NCBI RefSeq assembly: GCF_034006665.1
Contig: NZ_JAVESI010000014.1
Span: forward strand, 1-64,000
DNA from: Trichloromonas sp034006665
Lineage (GTDB): Bacteria; Desulfobacterota; Desulfuromonadia; Desulfuromonadales; Trichloromonadaceae
Direction of reading: 5' to 3'
DNA length: 64,000 bases
The notes below the pieces were generated by a model, which worked only from the letters and a program-made list of their open reading frames with translations, made no database searches and was not told where the DNA came from. Of the stretch, positions 52,537-61,665 are shown one piece after another. Within the stretch, counting starts at the first letter, position 1; every line of letters starts with the position of its first letter. Made by a program: the position numbers and the translations under genes.

Positions 52537-53604
52537 GTGTTTGGTCACCAACTCTCAGCCGGTCGATTTTGGCGACTATTTCCCAGAAAGTTGCAACCTG
52601 GTTATCTTAGGCATCGGCTTTCGCTGGAACGGTCGTTCTGGGCTAATCGCTACGCCCTATGGAAATTTCTGCGAAAAGGCGGTCATAATGCTTCAAAGTG
52701 TCATGTCATAGCAATCTGCCAGGCGGTTCACCTTGGGGATATTGTGGCGTGTGAACCTGTCGTGAGACACCTGCGCAGAGAGAACCCAGGTGCTATCCTG
52801 ATTTTTGCGTTACAGCGAAATTACCGGGAATTGGTAGACTCCCACCCTGATATCGACTTCGTTCTCCCTATATTGTGTGTCTCCGAATGGGCCAGGTTTT
52901 CAAAATTTAAGTGTTTCGATGAGGTTGTAGATCTTAATATTTATGGTCGCTCCTGTAGTTCTTGCAAGAGCCACTGGTATCAATCTGACGGAAGCAATGG
53001 TGTAAATATTTGGAATTATTATGAATATGGTAATTTGCTTCAGGTTTATTGTCGGACAGCTGGGATTGAAATACTTTCTGCAAGTCCACTTGTTTATCCG
53101 ACATCGGAGGATAAGAACTTTGTTGATAACCTCAAATTACCTGAAAAATTTGTTTCGTTGCATTGTGGAAGCAATGAAGTTGTCAGAACTCTCCCTGCGG
53201 CAAAATGGCAACGTATTGTCAATTACTTAAATGAACGTTGGGGGATTCCTGTTGTTGAGGTAGGACTTGATCCGATTCTTTTTTTATCTAATGATAATAA
53301 TAACATCTCTCTGTGTGGTCAGTTATCTATATTGCAGACAGCGGAAGTGATACGGCGCAGCGAATTATATCTTGGAACAGATAGTGGTCCAGCTCATATT
53401 GCAAATGCGGTCGGAACTTACGGCATTATTTCTCTTGGCTATTACAAAGGATTTAAAAAATATATACCTTACTCAGGTGGCTATTATAAAGGTGATAGTT
53501 GTACATTGATTTACCATGATGGTCCGGTTTTTGAAATGGATGATAAACTCATTATAGATGCAATAGAACAAAGATTCTGCACTATATTCAATAGGGCTCT
53601 GTAA
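52537..53604 (+). CDS. GT9 (heptosyltransferase-like) glycosyltransferase
   Basis: 355 aa from GTG 52537; the Shine-Dalgarno is weak and the true start may lie downstream. The motif HLGDIVACEPVVRHLR is the N-terminal GT9 signature, and LYLGTDSGPAHIANAVG is the C-terminal nucleotide-sugar site. GT9 enzymes transfer heptose or other sugars to lipid A core or polysaccharide. The gene ends 1 nt before the next ATG, so they are translationally coupled. Confidence 0.85.
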   Translation: MFGHQLSAGRFWRLFPRKLQPGYLRHRLSLERSFWANRYALWKFLRKGGHNASKCHVIAICQAVHLGDIVACEPVVRHLRRENPGAILIFALQRNYRELVDSHPDIDFVLPILCVSEWARFSKFKCFDEVVDLNIYGRSCSSCKSHWYQSDGSNGVNIWNYYEYGNLLQVYCRTAGIEILSASPLVYPTSEDKNFVDNLKLPEKFVSLHCGSNEVVRTLPAAKWQRIVNYLNERWGIPVVEVGLDPILFLSNDNNNISLCGQLSILQTAEVIRRSELYLGTDSGPAHIANAVGTYGIISLGYYKGFKKYIPYSGGYYKGDSCTLIYHDGPVFEMDDKLIIDAIEQRFCTIFNRAL

Positions 53605-53605
53605 T

Positions 53606-54745
53606 ATGAAGCAAATTAAGCCGATTGCAATAGTGTTACCGCAATTTCATCCGATTCCTGAAAATAACTTGTGGTGGGGGGAGGGGTTTACGGAGTGGAC
53701 TAATGTCGTCAAAGGGCGACCTCGCTTTCGGGGGCATTACCAGCCGCACTTGCCAAAAGATCTTGGCTACTATGATCTTCGGCTACCTGAAATTCGTGAA
53801 GCACAGGCGCAACTGGCGAAGCGATACGGGATTTACGGCTTCTGTTATTATCACTATTGGTTCGGTGGTCGGCGCATTCTGGAAAAACCTGTCGACATGA
53901 TGATAGCAAGTGGCCGGCCAGATTTTCCTTTCATGCTCTGCTGGGCTAACGAAAACTGGTCGCGAAACTGGGACGGCGGCTTCAGGGATATTCTCATAGA
54001 ACAGACATATTCCAGGGAAGATTTCGTCGCTCATGCCCGCCATCTTGTTAATATTTTCGAGGATAGGCGCTATATCAGAGTCGACGGGAGGCCGGTGTTT
54101 GCCATCTACAAGGACGGAAATATTGAAGATTTAGATGCAGGGCTTGACGTCTTCCGCTACGAGTTGAAACGGCACGGGATCGACGTTTATCTGCTCAGAT
54201 TTGAGCGGAGAGTCGGGACGAGAACGGATTTTGCGAAAGCCTTTGCGGTGTTTGACGCCGGTGCGGAATTCCAGCCTCTCAGTCGGCAATTGGCTATGCT
54301 TGACCCATCATGGAAACGTATTGCTTTGTTTAGCCGCCTCAAACCCCTACGTCTGGGCAGTCGCCTGTTCAGTAATAGGGATGTTGGCGTCATTTATCGT
54401 TACCAGGATATTGTCGAGAATGACCTGAACTATAATTTTCAGCAAGGTTGGCCGATTTATCCCGGAGTAAGCCCCGGCTGGGACAATTCGCCCCGGCGTG
54501 TTGGTCGGAGAGCGCTTGTAATTGATGGTTCGACGCCGGAATTGTTTAAGCGCTGGGTCGTAGGCAAACTCCGAAAGACGGTGTGGGATGGGCTGCCCGA
54601 AAAATTCCTGTTTATCAACGCGTGGAACGAGTGGGCCGAGGGGTGTCACCTCGAGCCTTGTGAACGCTGGGGGACGCAGTTCCTGCAGGCATTGCAACAG
54701 GGTATCGAGGACGCCTGCGATAATTGCAACGACACGAACTGTTAG
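53606..54745 (+). CDS. WbsX-like (GH99-like domain) glycan-biosynthesis protein
   Basis: 379 aa. The N-terminus AIVLPQFHPIPENNLWWGEGFTEW, with YQPHLPKDLGYYDLRLPE next, is the hallmark of the glycoside-hydrolase-99-like/WbsX family found in O-antigen clusters. The conserved ANENWSRNWDG and LINAWNEWAEGCHLEP-like segments (FINAWNEWAEG here) are present. Members are predicted hydrolases or transferases on nascent surface glycans, with unproven chemistry. It is in the middle of the cluster, 1 nt after the GT9 gene. Confidence 0.88.
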   Translation: MKQIKPIAIVLPQFHPIPENNLWWGEGFTEWTNVVKGRPRFRGHYQPHLPKDLGYYDLRLPEIREAQAQLAKRYGIYGFCYYHYWFGGRRILEKPVDMMIASGRPDFPFMLCWANENWSRNWDGGFRDILIEQTYSREDFVAHARHLVNIFEDRRYIRVDGRPVFAIYKDGNIEDLDAGLDVFRYELKRHGIDVYLLRFERRVGTRTDFAKAFAVFDAGAEFQPLSRQLAMLDPSWKRIALFSRLKPLRLGSRLFSNRDVGVIYRYQDIVENDLNYNFQQGWPIYPGVSPGWDNSPRRVGRRALVIDGSTPELFKRWVVGKLRKTVWDGLPEKFLFINAWNEWAEGCHLEPCERWGTQFLQALQQGIEDACDNCNDTNC

Positions 54746-54765
54746 GCGAATTCGAAGGTCTTGTT

Positions 54766-55752
54766 ATGCTTGATAGGGTCTCCATCTCTCTTGCAACCTA
54801 CAACGGTGCGGAATTTCTTCCGGAGCAGCTTGCCAGCTATATCGATCAAACTAGGCGCCCAGACGAACTTGTCGTGTGCGATGATTGCTCGACAGACGGT
54901 ACGGTCGGCATCGTTAAGGATTTCGCACGTTCGGCACCGTTTGCCGTCAGAATTTATGAGAATTCATTCAATCAAGGTTACGTCCGAAATTTTTCGAGGG
55001 CCCTTAGCCTTTGCACTGGCGATGTTGTTTTTCTGAGCGATCAGGACGACGTATGGCATCGCGACAAAATTGCAAAGATGCTGGCGTATTTCGACGCGAA
55101 TCCGGAAGTGCAACTGCTTATACACGATGTGCTGTTTTGCAGAAAGGACCTGTCGTCGATCGGGCAGACCAAGATCGAGAGGATGACAGGTGTGTATGAT
55201 CTCCAGACGCAGTATGTTGTTGGTATGGCCACGGCCATTAGGGCGTCATTTTTGCGTATATGCTTGCCGGTCCCTGATGAGGATGGGTTGACTCATGATC
55301 TCTGGCTGCACAGGTGTGCTGTCGCCGTGAACAGAAAGGGGGTCGTTCATGACGTTTTGGCTTTTTACCGGAGACATGGTGCAAACGCCACAACACACGC
55401 CCTGAACTCAGAATTCGCCACGACCAGAAAACAATTGAAAAGAAATTTCCCCGGAACGTTGAGTTGCATGACTTCAGCGAGAATTATTGGCAGTACCGAT
55501 CTTACTGCCTTGTCTCGGTGGTTGCAGACAAACAAGGCTGCGCTGGTCGGACGAGGATTTTGCCTCGAGGAGCAGGTTGAGGGGCTGGTAGCCCGCGACA
55601 TGGTCCGGGCATCTTGTTCTAGGGAACGTTTAGAGATCCTTTCGCGACCGAGATGGCACCGACCATTGAAGGTTTTGCGGTTTTATATGAAAGGCGGCTA
55701 TGGATATTTTGTTGGTTGGAAAAGCGCCGCGAAGGATCTATTGATCCGATAG
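54766..55752 (+). CDS. GT2 family glycosyltransferase (rhamnosyltransferase-like)
   Basis: 328 aa from ATG 54766 with GAAGG upstream. SISLATYNGAEFLPEQLASY and VVCDDCSTDGT give the GT2 nucleotide-sugar site, and VFLSDQDDVW is the metal-binding DxD-type motif. It resembles rhamnosyl- and galactosyltransferases of surface polysaccharides. The SDQDDVW motif is common in rhamnan-type enzymes. Its acceptor is unknown. Confidence 0.88.
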   Translation: MLDRVSISLATYNGAEFLPEQLASYIDQTRRPDELVVCDDCSTDGTVGIVKDFARSAPFAVRIYENSFNQGYVRNFSRALSLCTGDVVFLSDQDDVWHRDKIAKMLAYFDANPEVQLLIHDVLFCRKDLSSIGQTKIERMTGVYDLQTQYVVGMATAIRASFLRICLPVPDEDGLTHDLWLHRCAVAVNRKGVVHDVLAFYRRHGANATTHALNSEFATTRKQLKRNFPGTLSCMTSARIIGSTDLTALSRWLQTNKAALVGRGFCLEEQVEGLVARDMVRASCSRERLEILSRPRWHRPLKVLRFYMKGGYGYFVGWKSAAKDLLIR

Positions 55753-55918
55753 GGGTTTTGATTTCTAAGAAGAGGTCAAACAGGAGGAAGTCTTTGTTTG
55801 CTAAGTCTATTAAATCTTGATTGGTGTATATTCATGAGCTTCCCTGTCGGGTAGACATTTGAAAAAAAGAGTTCCCGGCATTTCTTGACATGTTGTTCAG
55901 CGACTTGGTAGAACAGAA

Positions 55919-56857
55919 ATGGAGAATATTGAAGTGAGTTCGATGCCTTTAGTGTCTGTTGTTATAACAACCTATAAACGTTCGGAGATGCTTCTTCGTG
56001 CTATAGAATCCGTACTGATCCAGACATATAAAGATATCGAAGTTATTGTTGTTGACGATGGCTCACCCGAGCCTGTTTGTGATTCTTTGCAGCAGATTTT
56101 TGGTGACCGAATTCGATGTGTATCGCACCCCCAAAACTTAGGTGCCCCTGCAGCCCGTAACACCGGAATTAGGCAGTCTAGGGGGAAGTATGTCGCCTTT
56201 TTGGATGATGATGATGTGTGGTTGCCTCAAAAATTAGAGAAACAGATGCTTCTGTTTGATGAGGGGGTAGCCATGGTCTTCTGTGGTGAAGCTATTTACG
56301 CTGACGGTAAACTCGTTCGAGAAAGGCCGGCGAAATGGCTGGCCGGTGGCAATAACGGGCTACTCAGATACAACCCTATTGGTGGAACATCCGTTGCAGT
56401 TATTGATAAAAAATGCCTTGATGATGTTAAGGGGTTCGATGAAGCGCTTCAAGCGGCCCAAGATTGGGATCTTTGGCTGCGGATATCCCAGAAACACTCC
56501 ATCAGATGTGTCCCGGAAGTACTAATTTGCCGGCATCTGCATGGACTGCAGATTAGCAGTTCGTTAAAAAAAAGAATTTGTGGAAGAATGCAGTTTATTG
56601 AAAAGCATAAGGATTTACTTTCTACCGAACCTTTTTCCTTGGCGCAAAATCTTCGCCGCTTAGCGTGTCTTCAATATATAGATAATAATAAAGAAATAGC
56701 CAATAATTATTTTATGGAAGCAATTAGGGCTTATCCTTTCTCAAGGAATAATTATATTTGCTACTTTGTTAGCCTATTTTTTCCAAAGAAACTTGCTGAT
56801 AAAATATTGTCTTTATTTGCAGTATCTATTTATAAAGACAAGATGATGTACCATTAA
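55919..56857 (+). CDS. GT2 family glycosyltransferase
   Basis: 312 aa. PLVSVVITTYKRSEMLLRAIESV, VIVVDDGSPEP and VAFLDDDDVW are the standard GT-A GT2 motifs, the last binding Mn2+ and the sugar diphosphate. The DWDLWLRISQKH segment carries the typical catalytic region. It is AT-rich, particularly at its 3' end. A 166-bp spacer separates it from the previous gene, with no clear promoter. Confidence 0.88.
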   Translation: MENIEVSSMPLVSVVITTYKRSEMLLRAIESVLIQTYKDIEVIVVDDGSPEPVCDSLQQIFGDRIRCVSHPQNLGAPAARNTGIRQSRGKYVAFLDDDDVWLPQKLEKQMLLFDEGVAMVFCGEAIYADGKLVRERPAKWLAGGNNGLLRYNPIGGTSVAVIDKKCLDDVKGFDEALQAAQDWDLWLRISQKHSIRCVPEVLICRHLHGLQISSSLKKRICGRMQFIEKHKDLLSTEPFSLAQNLRRLACLQYIDNNKEIANNYFMEAIRAYPFSRNNYICYFVSLFFPKKLADKILSLFAVSIYKDKMMYH

Positions 56858-56953
56858 AAACTTTTTTCTACGGATATGGTTTGCAGATTGACTTGCACAT
56901 GCCTGTATCTTTGATCCATTAATACTAATTACCAATACTCAATACGGTTTTCA

Positions 56954-58156
56954 GTGAAAATAGCTATATACTGCAATAATATTCCGCAATGTAGATTTTT
57001 TCTAAGACTTGTTGATGCCTTGAAATCTCGTGGAGACCAAGTGCTCTTTTGGTCAAATCGTTTGTCTGTTGTGCTTATGGCGCGCCAATTTGGACAGCAG
57101 GCTTTTTTGCTTAAAAGGTTTGGCCGTATCGGAGATGGTAACCTTATTGAGAACCCGGAACTTTCTTTTGAAAACAAGCATGGAATTCTGACCAGAGCTG
57201 CCGCAAGTCGTTGTATTACCAGAGCAGAAGCTGCTGTAAGGTGTTTTTTTCAAAATCATCAACCAGATCAACTTTGGGTGTGGAATGGATGCAATCTTGT
57301 CAGGCAAACTATGGTAGCTGAAGCTGTCCGGATGGGCATTGGAAGACTTTTCTTTGAGGTCGGAAATTTCCCAGGAAAGCTGTTCGTTGATAAAGAGGGT
57401 GTAAATTGCCGGTCCTGGTATTTCAAGCATCGACATGAATTACGAAAATCCTATGTAGATATGGGCGGCTTTAAGGTTTGGAAGGAAGCATTTCTTGCGA
57501 CCAAACGACAACAGCATCTTGTGCCGCAGGCACGTTTTGCCGATACCTTCAATCTTAAATTCATCTATGATCTAATTGGATTCTGGTTTTTGGGGGCCAT
57601 TACATCCGATCCTCCTCGCCCAGTCTGGCGAACCATTGATTTTATGCAGAAAATGTTGCATCAGGTTCCACTTGACGTTTTTCAGCCTGAGAGAGAACCG
57701 GGATATTTTTTCTTTCCGTTACAGGTTAGCACCGACAGTCAGGTTTTATGGAATAGTGATATTTCTCAGGCTGATGCTTTGCGAAAGGCTACGGAGATGG
57801 CCCGGAAGGAAGGGAGATTACTCGTCGTCAAACCCCACCCGGCTGAGCCTCATTGGGCGGCAACCCGTAAAATTTTACATTTGAAGAAACAATTAGGTTT
57901 TAAGCTTGTTGGCGGAAATACGTTTATTTTGCTTGAACATTGCAGTCGTGCCATTACGTTGAATTCCACAGTTGGTTTAGAGGCAATTCTTCTTGGTAAA
58001 CCCGTCTTGACTCTTGGACATGCTCATTATAGTGGCTTCGATGAGTTGGATTTAATTATTTATATCGAAAAATATTTATTGAATATCGACTTCTTTTCAG
58101 AGGAACCTATTTCAGAATCGCAACTCGATGCTGTTTTAACTCGTGGGAACATTTAA
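56954..58156 (+). CDS. KpsS/capsule-polysaccharide-synthesis-like protein
   Basis: 400 aa from GTG 56954. The C-terminal part has LLVVKPHPAEPHW and RAITLNSTVGLEAILLGKPVLTLG, in parts the diagnostic motifs of the Capsule_synth family (KpsS/KpsC-like retaining Kdo transferases and relatives). The N-terminal part is a Rossmann-like domain (KIAIYCNNIPQCRFFLRLVDALKSRG in two parts). KpsS-like proteins add Kdo linkers to phosphatidylglycerol as an export anchor. Its role here could be primer or linker synthesis. It overlaps the region of the next start. Confidence 0.8.
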   Translation: MKIAIYCNNIPQCRFFLRLVDALKSRGDQVLFWSNRLSVVLMARQFGQQAFLLKRFGRIGDGNLIENPELSFENKHGILTRAAASRCITRAEAAVRCFFQNHQPDQLWVWNGCNLVRQTMVAEAVRMGIGRLFFEVGNFPGKLFVDKEGVNCRSWYFKHRHELRKSYVDMGGFKVWKEAFLATKRQQHLVPQARFADTFNLKFIYDLIGFWFLGAITSDPPRPVWRTIDFMQKMLHQVPLDVFQPEREPGYFFFPLQVSTDSQVLWNSDISQADALRKATEMARKEGRLLVVKPHPAEPHWAATRKILHLKKQLGFKLVGGNTFILLEHCSRAITLNSTVGLEAILLGKPVLTLGHAHYSGFDELDLIIYIEKYLLNIDFFSEEPISESQLDAVLTRGNI

Positions 58157-58157
58157 G

Positions 58158-59516
58158 GTGAATACAACATCCATTGTCCTTGCTTCAGGTTCTGGACTTC
58201 GGTTTGGCGACAATCACCCAAAGCAATTTACCAAGCTGGCTGGGCTTCCGGTATTGGTTCACACGCTCAAAGTATTCAACACTTTTCCTGGTATCGATAG
58301 AGTGATTGTCGTCACCAACGAAGAATATGTGGAGCATGTTTGGGATTTGGTCAATAAGTATGGACTCTCAAAAGTCCACACGGTGGTAAGTGGTGGTGCA
58401 ACCCGCCAGGAATCGTCGCGAATCGGTTTGGCTTGTTGTGATTCCGATACCGATTTCGTTCTGATTCACGACGGGGTCCGTCCTTTCGTTTCACATCAGG
58501 TTCTGCATCGTCTGGTCGAGGCGGTGCGAGTACACGGCGCAGTCGATACCGTTATCCCCTCCGCCGATACCCTGGTTGAAGTTGACGAAGGAAATTTTAT
58601 TCGTAATATCCCTGATCGTTCTCGTTTTCGCCGGGGGCAAACCCCACAAGCCTTTTCTTATCCGCTCATATTGCAGGCACATCACCTGAGCCGGGATGCC
58701 GGTATTGAGAATTCCACCGATGATTGTGCTTTGGTATTACGAATGGGACATCCGGTTTTTGTTGTCGAGGGCGAGGAGCAAAACATAAAAATCACCTATC
58801 CCCTCGATCTGCACCTTGCGGATAAACTTTTTCAGCTGAATGCCCTTTCTCCACGCACGCTTGGCGATCTGTCGCCATATTTCGATGGACGGGTGTTTGT
58901 CATCATTGGCGGCACCCAGGGCATCGGTGCCGCGATTGCCGACTTGTTGCGGCGACGGGGTTCGGTGAAGGTTTACGCGTTAGGGAGAACCTCGCTGCCG
59001 GCTATTGAGGTCACCGACCCCACATCCGTTGAATCGTGCTTGAATCATATCCTCGCCAGGGAAGGGCGCATTGATTATGTCGTCAATTGCGCCGGGGATT
59101 TGATCCGTAAAAATGTGGCCAATATGAGTCAGGAGGAATGGGATCATCTCTATCGGGTGAATGTGTCCGGGAATTTCTGCCTTGCCAAAGCTTTGATGCC
59201 AATCTGGGAAAATCAAAAGTCCGGGAATCTGATGCTGGTCGGTTCGAGCAGTTATACCCGCGGGCGCGGCGGATATGCCGCCTACAGCAGCGCCAAGGCC
59301 GCCTTGGTCAATTTCTGTCAAGCCCTGGCCGAGGAGGTGGATTGCTGGAATGTAAAAGTCAATGTTGCCAGTCCTGGGCGGGTGCGGACCGATTTACGTT
59401 TGCGCAATTTTGGGCACGAACCGCCTGAAACTCTTCTTGACCCAAGGGATGTCGCCGAACGCATTCTTTCCGCGTTGACCATGGAGACGACTGGAAGCGT
59501 TTTTGAAATCCGTTGA
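58158..59516 (+). CDS. Bifunctional CDP-ribitol pyrophosphorylase / ribulose-5-phosphate reductase-like enzyme
   Basis: 452 aa from GTG 58158; an in-frame GTG at 58143 is an alternative. Residues 1-225 are an IspD/TarI-type cytidylyltransferase: IVLASGSGLRFGDNHPKQF binds CTP, and LIHDGVRPFV and NIKITYPLDL follow. Residues 245-452 are a short-chain dehydrogenase: IIGGTQGIGAAIADLL binds the nucleotide, and YAAYSSAKAAL carries the catalytic Tyr and Lys. The same fusion, in this order, makes CDP-ribitol from ribulose-5-phosphate in Haemophilus type a and b capsules (Acs1/Bcs1). That function is inferred by architecture. Confidence 0.85.
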   Translation: MNTTSIVLASGSGLRFGDNHPKQFTKLAGLPVLVHTLKVFNTFPGIDRVIVVTNEEYVEHVWDLVNKYGLSKVHTVVSGGATRQESSRIGLACCDSDTDFVLIHDGVRPFVSHQVLHRLVEAVRVHGAVDTVIPSADTLVEVDEGNFIRNIPDRSRFRRGQTPQAFSYPLILQAHHLSRDAGIENSTDDCALVLRMGHPVFVVEGEEQNIKITYPLDLHLADKLFQLNALSPRTLGDLSPYFDGRVFVIIGGTQGIGAAIADLLRRRGSVKVYALGRTSLPAIEVTDPTSVESCLNHILAREGRIDYVVNCAGDLIRKNVANMSQEEWDHLYRVNVSGNFCLAKALMPIWENQKSGNLMLVGSSSYTRGRGGYAAYSSAKAALVNFCQALAEEVDCWNVKVNVASPGRVRTDLRLRNFGHEPPETLLDPRDVAERILSALTMETTGSVFEIR

Positions 59517-59541
59517 CTGTTTGTGTGTCGGATGGGATGTC

Positions 59542-60285
59542 ATGGTAAAAAAACAACATAACTATACCTTGGACCAGGTCCATGCAAAACTGGTGTTGCG
59601 TTCCTGGTGGGCGTCCTTCGTGGTACTTCCCTTAGCCAATCGTCTGGTTGTTCTTATATGCAACCACACTGAATTGACCCCTAATCAAATAACAACGATT
59701 TCGTGTTTTTTTAGATTTATTTCCGCTTTAAGTTTTCTTACTGGCAATCGCTCGGGCCTTATTCTGGGAGCGATTTTTTATTATTTGGGGTATTTGATCG
59801 ATTGCATCGATGGTCCCGTCGCTCGTTTAAAAGGAAAAACTTCAAATTTTGGACGTTATTTTGATCATATGTCGGATCTGATCGGTGACATTCTGATATT
59901 GTCGGCATTGGCATTTGGGCAAGGTGTTTTGGCAACGTTCATGGTTGTTGCGATGATTTTTATGCATATTGCCGAATCTTATATTTCTTACTTGGTTAAT
60001 TTATCTTTTGGAGTAGTGAAAGTTTCTGAAAATTCACCTGATTATTCAAAAAAATATTATTTCCTTCGGGGTTTTCAGCGGTATCGTGAATTCTTCTTTC
60101 GCCGAAACTTCAAGTCATTTTTATCTTTTCCTGACTATGAAGCGTTAACGTTATTTTTATTTCCCCTCTTGGGATTTCCCCTTGTTGGGTTGAAGATCGG
60201 TTTTTGTTTGCTATTGATAACGACGTTTTACACCATATTTTCCTCTTTTATTTCCATCCATACCGGCGAGCGCCGTTTCCCCTGA
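59542..60285 (+). CDS. CDP-alcohol phosphatidyltransferase family protein
   Basis: 247 aa with about six membrane segments. The family motif DGxxARx8GxxxDxxxD is met by DGPVARLKGKTSNFGRYFDHMSD (in parts from about residue 92), which binds Mg2+ and CDP. The start at 59542 is preceded by GGATGGG. These enzymes transfer a phospho-alcohol from a CDP-alcohol to another alcohol. Next to a CDP-ribitol synthase, CDP-ribitol is the natural donor, which would give a phosphoribitol-bearing lipid or glycan. Confidence 0.88.
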   Translation: MVKKQHNYTLDQVHAKLVLRSWWASFVVLPLANRLVVLICNHTELTPNQITTISCFFRFISALSFLTGNRSGLILGAIFYYLGYLIDCIDGPVARLKGKTSNFGRYFDHMSDLIGDILILSALAFGQGVLATFMVVAMIFMHIAESYISYLVNLSFGVVKVSENSPDYSKKYYFLRGFQRYREFFFRRNFKSFLSFPDYEALTLFLFPLLGFPLVGLKIGFCLLLITTFYTIFSSFISIHTGERRFP

Positions 60286-60319
60286 ATGCCAGGTTGGGTG
60301 ATTATTCTGGTGGGTCCAT

Positions 60320-61471
60320 TTGAATATCAAGTGGTTGAAAAGAATAGATAGAGTCTTAGGTATTTTCACTGCGTGGATACTTCCACCGCCGAAGCTCAAA
60401 ATTGCACCACTGAATTCTCCCAGCATTCTCCTCATTCGTCCCGGCGGCATCGGCGATGCCGTTCATCTTATCCCCATCATCCACGTCCTGAAATCCGCCT
60501 ACCCATCCTTAACGATCGATATCCTCGCCGAAAAACGCAATGCCTCGGTCTTTAACCTCTGCCCGCAGATTGATCGGATTTTCCTTTACGACCGCCCTGC
60601 GGAATTTCTTCAGGTGTTCCGTTGTCGCTACGACGTCATCATCGATACCGAACAGTGGCACCGCCTATCCGCCATCGTTGCCCGTCTGATCCGTTCAAAT
60701 GTCAAGATCGGCTTCGCCACCAACGAACGGCGACGGATGTTCACCCATGGCATCGACTATGCTCATGATGATTATGAGATGGAGAGTTTCGCTCACCTTC
60801 TGCGTCCTCTCGACATTTCTTGCATCCCCGACGGCGACAAACCTTTTCTTTCCGTCCCACCCGCCGCCGCCAACCGCGTCCAGGAACTGCTCGCAGGAAT
60901 AACCGAACCCTTCGTCACTCTCTTCCCCGGCGCCAGCATTCCCGAGCGTCGATGGGGGGCGGAACGGTTTAGGGAATTGGCCGGGTGTTTGCTCCACGCG
61001 GGGAGGAATGTCGTCGTCGTGGGGGGCAGGGAGGATCGCGAGGCGGGGGAAGAGATCGTCAAGGATGGCGGACTGAATCTGGCGGGGCGAACGACTCTGG
61101 TGGAAACAGCCGCCATCCTGCAACGCAGTGCCCTGCTGGTCAGCGGCGATTCCGGCGTGCTGCATCTGGCCGTCGGCCTGGGAATCCCGACCGTTTCCCT
61201 CTTCGGCCCCGGCATCGCCGCCAAATGGGCACCCCGGGGAGCGCGCCACGCGGTCATCAACCTCAACCTGCCATGCTCCCCCTGCACCCGCTTCGGCACC
61301 ACCCCGCCATGTCCCATCCACGCCCGCTGCATTCAGGAAATATCCGTAGACAGGATTTATGACCAGGTCGAGTCCTTGCGGGCCGTGTCGGACATCTTTA
61401 CCAAACGGTTCCAGTCGCGGCGCGGTGATGCTCAGTGGACGCGGGATGAACTTCACGAACGGGATTGCTGA
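60320..61471 (+). CDS. GT9 (heptosyltransferase-like) glycosyltransferase
   Basis: 383 aa from TTG 60320 with GGTGGG upstream. LLIRPGGIGDAVHLIPIIHVLK is the N-terminal GT9 motif in parts, and LLVSGDSGVLHLAVGLGIPTVSLFGPG binds the nucleotide-sugar. The 3' third has returned to the GC-rich style of the chromosome, unlike the preceding genes. It closes the glycan cluster and is followed by a dispersed repeat. Confidence 0.88.
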   Translation: MNIKWLKRIDRVLGIFTAWILPPPKLKIAPLNSPSILLIRPGGIGDAVHLIPIIHVLKSAYPSLTIDILAEKRNASVFNLCPQIDRIFLYDRPAEFLQVFRCRYDVIIDTEQWHRLSAIVARLIRSNVKIGFATNERRRMFTHGIDYAHDDYEMESFAHLLRPLDISCIPDGDKPFLSVPPAAANRVQELLAGITEPFVTLFPGASIPERRWGAERFRELAGCLLHAGRNVVVVGGREDREAGEEIVKDGGLNLAGRTTLVETAAILQRSALLVSGDSGVLHLAVGLGIPTVSLFGPGIAAKWAPRGARHAVINLNLPCSPCTRFGTTPPCPIHARCIQEISVDRIYDQVESLRAVSDIFTKRFQSRRGDAQWTRDELHERDC

Positions 61472-61476
61472 TCTTT

Positions 61477-61572
61477 CATCCCCTTCATCCCCTTCATCCC
61501 TTTCATCCCTGAAAATCTCGAAGTTTTTCCTAAACGCAACACGATGCGGTTCCTGCGTCACCGCATCCTACG
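61477..61572 (+). repeat. Direct repeat with CATCCCC tract and GATGCGG hairpin, copy 2
   Basis: A CATCCCCTTCATCCC tract, GAAAATCTCGAAGTTTTTCC and a hairpin GATGCGG (61543-61549)/CCGCATC (61561-61567). It is about 95 bp long and matches copy 3 at 62672-62758 with few changes. The two flank an AbiEi-XRE fusion gene. Confidence 0.85.
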
Positions 61573-61665
61573 AATTTTGGCAGCAGGGCGTCGACGGTTG
61601 AATTTAGCCGGTGGGCGTGATACACATAAAGTCATAAAAAACGTCACTACGTGTTGACCAAAAAA

